From Agriotes lineatus (Eukaryota; Arthropoda; Insecta; Coleoptera; Elateridae): a stretch of DNA of 64,000 nucleotides. The position numbers and the translations under genes were made by a program. Within the stretch, counting starts at the first letter, position 1; every line of letters starts with the position of its first letter. Below the pieces are notes generated by a model. That model searched no databases and was not told the DNA's origin. It was given only the letters and a program-made list of their open reading frames with translations. The DNA is taken from positions 103,843-167,842 of the forward strand of contig CALNHX010002786.1 in assembly GCA_940337035.1 (NCBI GenBank), read 5' to 3'. Below are positions 59,591 to 64,000 of this stretch, in pieces.

Positions 59591-60239
59591 CAAATGTTGA
59601 CTACACATCTTTGTTTTATTAGATTGCAGACATTTATGGGGTTATCTTCGTATAACAGCGTCAAAAAACAAGCAAATAAATTTATCCGAAAAAGTTATAT
59701 ATGTACGTAAATTCATGTCTTCATAGGTATAGACGATGGTTGATTGGGGGGCCTGGCCCTCCCCAGCCAAAAATCCTAGTTATGCCAATGATGGCTCCCC
59801 TGTTTAAAATTTAAAAAAATAAAATCTCCGAATTTCTTTTATATGCCGTAACTTTTTTGTTACTTAAGATATTGAGATGGGATTTGAACTAATTTGCATG
59901 GTAATTCAAATACGTTTAACGACACTTTGTAAAATCAGTTAGATATGTGCGAATTTTTAGTAATCTAACCTAACCTCAAAATTTTAAATTAGTACCGTAC
60001 AATTTTTTTGGGCCTTTTAAGAGAGGATTTTTTTCTGAATGCAATGATGTATTACATGATATGGAAACTTCTTCAAAATTTTGAAAAACTGCACTTATTC
60101 TTTTTACAGGCAGAAATCACTAGTGCTATGATCACAATAACTTTGTTTTTTGTTTATCACGTTATCTGTGATATTATGTTTCGAAACAAAAAGCACGCTT
60201 ATCATCATACGTGCCTGTCAGTAGTGTGAGTGTTATTAT

Positions 60240-61580
60240 TAAAGCTGATAATTGTATGCACTCAAATGTACGAAAATATGTCCATAGATATGCATACATT
60301 TTGTTGACTATATGCACCCAAAATTATAATATATGCACATCATATGCTCTATTTTTTTATTAGTATTCTCAATAATGCAAAAATTTTAATTATTTTGTAT
60401 GAGTATATTTATTTCTCTAATTTTTATTCAAAGACGTCACTTATTTTAACGTTTGACTATATAAACATGGACTGCCAACGCCAATTTCACGTTGTAAGCC
60501 AACATAAAAATGAGATTCACCCAACACTCGAGGTTTGAATCTTGAAATGGATTCTATGTTGGCTGATTTCTTATACATTGCTTCTATGGGAAAAGTGGGG
60601 GTTGCTGGCAGTCTTATGTTTATATAGTCAAAGATTTTAACAGGGATTTCCTTTTTCCAACTTGGATTTTCCCTTTCCTCTGCTTATTTCGATGCTTATT
60701 TCGATATGCAAACTGCACTCCAGAGGCAGTAAGTGAAAGTAGGTAAAATAATCTCAAAAAGTACATACATTACAAATTATCCTTAGACATAACCAAATAT
60801 GCAAAATTCAGAAAGTATGCTCAAAAACGTATAAATATGCAAAATGAAACTTAACTTAAACGATTTGTTTTCGCATAATTAGTATACATATGCAAAAGGT
60901 TACGCCGGTATATTAATTATACAAAATATGCATTTGCCATATAATCGGCCGATTCTGGAAAATTTCCGATACTCACCGATGCTAAAAAATGCAGATACAA
61001 GTATCTGAACTTCAGTTATTCAAAAAGAAACTTTGAAAATTGGTTTTAAGAGTTTTAACAGTGTACTTATTACGTATTATGCTCGTAATAGTGCCGGTCG
61101 CTGGTAGGGGCATTGTATTGGTTTTGATTAATTTATTATATTGTGTTTTCCGTATATATAGGTCACCAACCAACTTTTGAACAAGATAGTTAACAGCTCT
61201 CCATTGTATAATCACTATCATCAGTTTGCTAAAGAAGTAGAAGTCTATTTATCTGAACCAACTTGTAATATAACCCCTTTTTCGAACGGTTATTACAATT
61301 AGTAAATTGGATATCTACCCTATTGCTTAGTTAACAGAAGTAGTATCGAGAATAATGTATAAAACACTTACCTTGCTGCTTTTGAATTACTTTCAAAATT
61401 GACATATCTCACTTAAGAAAATATATGATTGAAATTATGTCACTTGACTATTATTTAAAATTATCTCGGCTAGTCAGTTTATTGAGCAAATAAGAATCTA
61501 TCTTCCTTAGCTGAATGAGTAAAGATTATAATAATGAATCTCTTTATAATTGAATAGGTACTGAATTGTATGTATGTCCA
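60240..61580. other. Gene-free, ATATGCA-rich interior of IR-2
   Basis: Dense ATATGCA/TATGCAC motifs at 60255-60350 and 60790-60940. The latter is an inverted relative of 44515-44700. A short near-palindrome TTGACTATATAAACATGG / TGTTTATATAGTCAAAG flanks 60450-60635. No gene. Confidence 0.5.
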
Positions 61581-61584
61581 GCAC

Positions 61585-61740
61585 TTCAGGCCTGAAGGCC
61601 TATGGCTTGAATTATTTCCTTCCACCTTTTTCTGTCTTTGGTACATGCTTCCCAGTTTCTGACGTTTAGCTCTCTTAGGTCCTCCTGTACGTCTTCCCAC
61701 CACGTTCTTCTCGGTCTTCCCCTCTTGTTATTACCTCTTA
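61585..61740 (-). pseudogene. LINE C-terminal fragment
   Basis: The minus strand reads RGRPRRTWWEDVQEDLRELN then VRNWEACTKDRKRWKEIIQA, with a stop after IGLQA. It matches the GRPRxTW...W...R..W..IV ending of RTE-like ORF2 proteins and is a different copy from those at 10574 and 12426. Confidence 0.88.
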
Positions 61741-62683
61741 ACTGAATTACAAAATTATTATTGTATTGACTTGTTCATCAATCACACTCCTTAGTACTTT
61801 TAATAGAACCTTCTTTTAAGTTAGATTGTATTATTATGGTTGGTTTGACATTACAATCAATCAAAACTAAATGTTGTCAAATTATTTAATCAAATTACTT
61901 TTTCCAAATTGAGGTTAAAATTAATTACAGATACCTAGACCAAAATGATATAATTTCTACTTATAATGGCCGAAAACGTCTAGTACCCGAATCAAAGCAA
62001 ATTTAGAAAACTTAATATTCTAAATTGCGCTCTAAACCTAAATTACAATGCTTTCCACTAATTTTGTCATACCAAACTTATTAATAAAAATACACTAACC
62101 TTCACGAAGACTCACTTGTACCTTGAGTGTATTTTCTATCAGCTCCCAACTGATTGGCAGTCGTCAAACACCTCCCTTGAGCTGTTGAAGACCCAAAATA
62201 GCTCGTTGTAGCTCTCGTACCTCTTAATACCTTGATAAACGGTAGTACAGCATGCCACAATCACTCTCACTTTCACTTCCTGATGGTGTAAGTACCAATT
62301 ATAACTCCAAATGGTTTCAAACAATATTGAAATTATAATATGAATAATAATTGTGACCTTTGGTCAAATTTGACCGTGAAGAAGGCTATCTTGCTATCAC
62401 GTACCGAATATACAATATTACTCTCATAATTAAAGGAAAATTAGCGCTTCAACGTGACTATTAAACGTAGATTATTCAAAATTAAATAAGTTTTTTCACT
62501 TGCAGTAAACAACCCCTTGGTTGCCTATTGCTACTACTACCAGTAATCTACCACCAACTGTTATCACATTATACCCTTTAGATATCTGGGTATTAATATT
62601 GAATTAATTAAGCATCCACACAGCATGCTACATTACAAATTGTAGCAATTGACATGAATCCTTGAATTTATTGGAAGGAGGAA
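61741..62683. other. Gene-free stretch
   Basis: AT-rich DNA with no supported feature on either strand. Confidence 0.4.
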
Positions 62684-62872
62684 ATGCATTCAAAATTGAA
62701 AATGATGGCAAGAACGGTTCTGTGTATCCCAGCATGTTCAGAAATTTCTGAACAAATTTTTTCAGAGGCTCGGCATGTTGTAAAGCCTACTCGAACTAGC
62801 TTGTCTAGTGAACACGTACAACTAATTTTTTTGAAAAGTAATTGGTATATGCTAGACTGTAAAGTGAAATAA
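62684..62872 (+). pseudogene. hAT transposase C-terminal (dimerisation) fragment
   Basis: The plus strand reads KLKMMARTVLCIPACSEISE, QIFSEARHVVKPTRTSLSSE and HVQLIFLKSNW. This matches the hATC pattern (A..LCIPATS..SERVFS.AG...RT.LS...V..L.FL). An EWW-like lead lies just upstream in another frame. Nearby GTATCGGCCCAGCCCTA (63094-63110) resembles a hAT right terminus. Confidence 0.85.
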
Positions 62873-63634
62873 ACATAATAATTAATAACAAAATAAACTT
62901 ACTATACAGAAATATATTTTTTGAATAATAAAATAAAAACTTGTACGAGAAGAAACTAGATTGTTAATTTTCAATATCTTGCGAACTAAAAACCTGAAAT
63001 TTAAAACAAAACCGCAAAGTTTCTGAAAATCAGATCCAGTATCGGGTATCGAGTATCGAATTAGTGTATTGGAAGTATCGGTATCTGAATCCAGGTATCG
63101 GCCCAGCCCTACATATAATATCGGCTTTAGTTATTATACTTCAACTTATAATGGAAAATTTAGAAAAATATAATGTATTTTGTGCATATATCAAGTACTA
63201 CAAGAACGTAGAACTAACACGTCAAACATACAGAACACACTGACACTACTGACAGGCACGTATGATGATAAGCGTGCTTTTTGTTTCGAAACAAAATATC
63301 ACAGATAACGTGATAAACAAAAAACAAAGTTATTGTGATCATGGCACTAGTGATTTGTGCCTGTAAAAAGAATAAGGGCAGTTTTTCAAAATTTTGAAGA
63401 AGTTTCCATATCATGTAATACATCATTGCATTCAGAAAAAAATCCTTTCTTAAATGGGCGAAAAAAATTGCACAATACCAATTTAAAATTTTGAGGTTAG
63501 GTTAGATTACTAAAAATTTGCACAAATCAAATTGGTTTTATTAAGTGCCAATAAAAGTATTTAAATTACCATGCATATTAGTTCAAATCGCATCTCAATA
63601 TCTGCAGTACCTATCAAAAAAGTTACGACATATA

Positions 63635-64000
63635 CAGTAGAACCTCTATTCAACGAACCTCTATTTAACAAAATTCTCTATTTAGCGATATTTTGGTTAG
63701 AATCGTCAATGTCCGATATTATTTATATATAAATTTCCCTCTATTTAGCGAACACAATCTCTATTTAACGTAGTAAAATTAGGGTCATAAACCCTTGTCA
63801 GGTAGTTTGAATTCCAGGAAGGTTCTCTCTAATGGGGTGATTAGGCAGTAATGCTGCATTCCTCCAATGGCTGTATTGTTAAGTTGAATGAGTTGTTTTC
63901 CTAGAATATTGATGGGATCATTAGGCGGTAATGCCGCATTCGTTCAAAGACTGTACTGTTCAGTTTAACAAATTGTTTCACAGCGTTAAGCTAAGTTTGT
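63635..64000 (+). mobile_element. Left end of a pogo/Tigger-like element
   Basis: It begins TACAGTAGAACCTCTATT after a TA and has repeated CTCTATTTARCGA motifs to 63770, as in pogo/Tigger-type termini. At 63830-63980 two ~85-bp near-repeats follow (TAGGCAGTAATGCTGCATTC and TAGGCGGTAATGCCGCATTC). The element runs off the window, so its coding content is unknown. Confidence 0.65.

Larger units (their letters stand above)
59840..63632. repeat. Large inverted repeat IR-2, ~395-bp arms 3 kb apart
   Basis: The left arm at 59840-60232 is repeated inverted at 63235-63632. Both contain TTTGAACTAATNTGCATGGT, AATCTAACCTAACCTCAAAA, CTGAATGCAATGATGTATTA and CTTATCATCATACGTGCCTG. The enclosed DNA has a LINE fragment and a hAT C-terminus. 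It may be the long terminal inverted repeats of a decayed DNA transposon or a chance pair; no target duplication was established. Confidence 0.8.

Noticed and set aside
1..64000. CRISPR array, bacterial operon or plasmid-like system
   Set aside because: No regularly spaced direct repeats with unique spacers, and the genes are clearly eukaryotic with spliceosomal introns.

Overview
This is an AT-rich, intron-bearing eukaryotic window, most likely from a large, transposon-crowded insect genome. A beetle is a reasonable guess, but the sequence does not prove it. The gene families (ELMO/Ced-12, NDUFV2), GT-AG introns, gypsy LTRs, RTE-like LINEs and mariner/Tc1/hAT fossils all fit an insect. There are no bacterial operons, CRISPR arrays or plasmid features.

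Host genes are few. ELMO/Ced-12 lies on the minus strand (6754-9909) in two exons encoding about 708 aa. NDUFV2, the 24-kDa 2Fe-2S subunit of mitochondrial complex I, lies on the plus strand (28100-29139) in six exons whose phases all agree (242 aa). A charged, probably nuclear N-terminal coding exon follows on the plus strand (30640-30930). A 1.8-kb exon of a long coiled-coil protein lies on the plus strand at 50238-52046 and carries one apparent frameshift. These genes are unrelated in function and form no pathway; each sits in a sea of repeats.

The rest is layered mobile DNA. At 10088-19478 a foldback element with arms of about 0.6 kb was inflated to 9.4 kb. One arm took an RTE-like LINE (10507-14692, 11-bp target duplication). 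That LINE was then hit by a second foldback, by a 5'-truncated LINE with its own target duplication, and by a GGATGTCC repeat tract. The same host element took a hAT element (14859-18395) that contains a second hAT (17106-18303), which contains a solo gypsy LTR. A degenerate gypsy element follows at 20111-23334, then a 1.5-kb foldback (24607-26130) and a cluster of small hairpin elements (26150-27765). At 31640-34398 one hAT is nested in another, and a flank-plus-terminus segment has been tandemly duplicated. The right half (36-64 kb) holds broken Helitron, hAT, Tc1, mariner, IS630-like and LINE coding remnants, a tRNA-Glu-derived sequence, and large dispersed inverted repeats.

I found no new multi-gene system. 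The most informative content is the datable nesting of transposons, several palindromic hairpin families with similar loops, and two in-frame rearrangements in the gypsy polyprotein.
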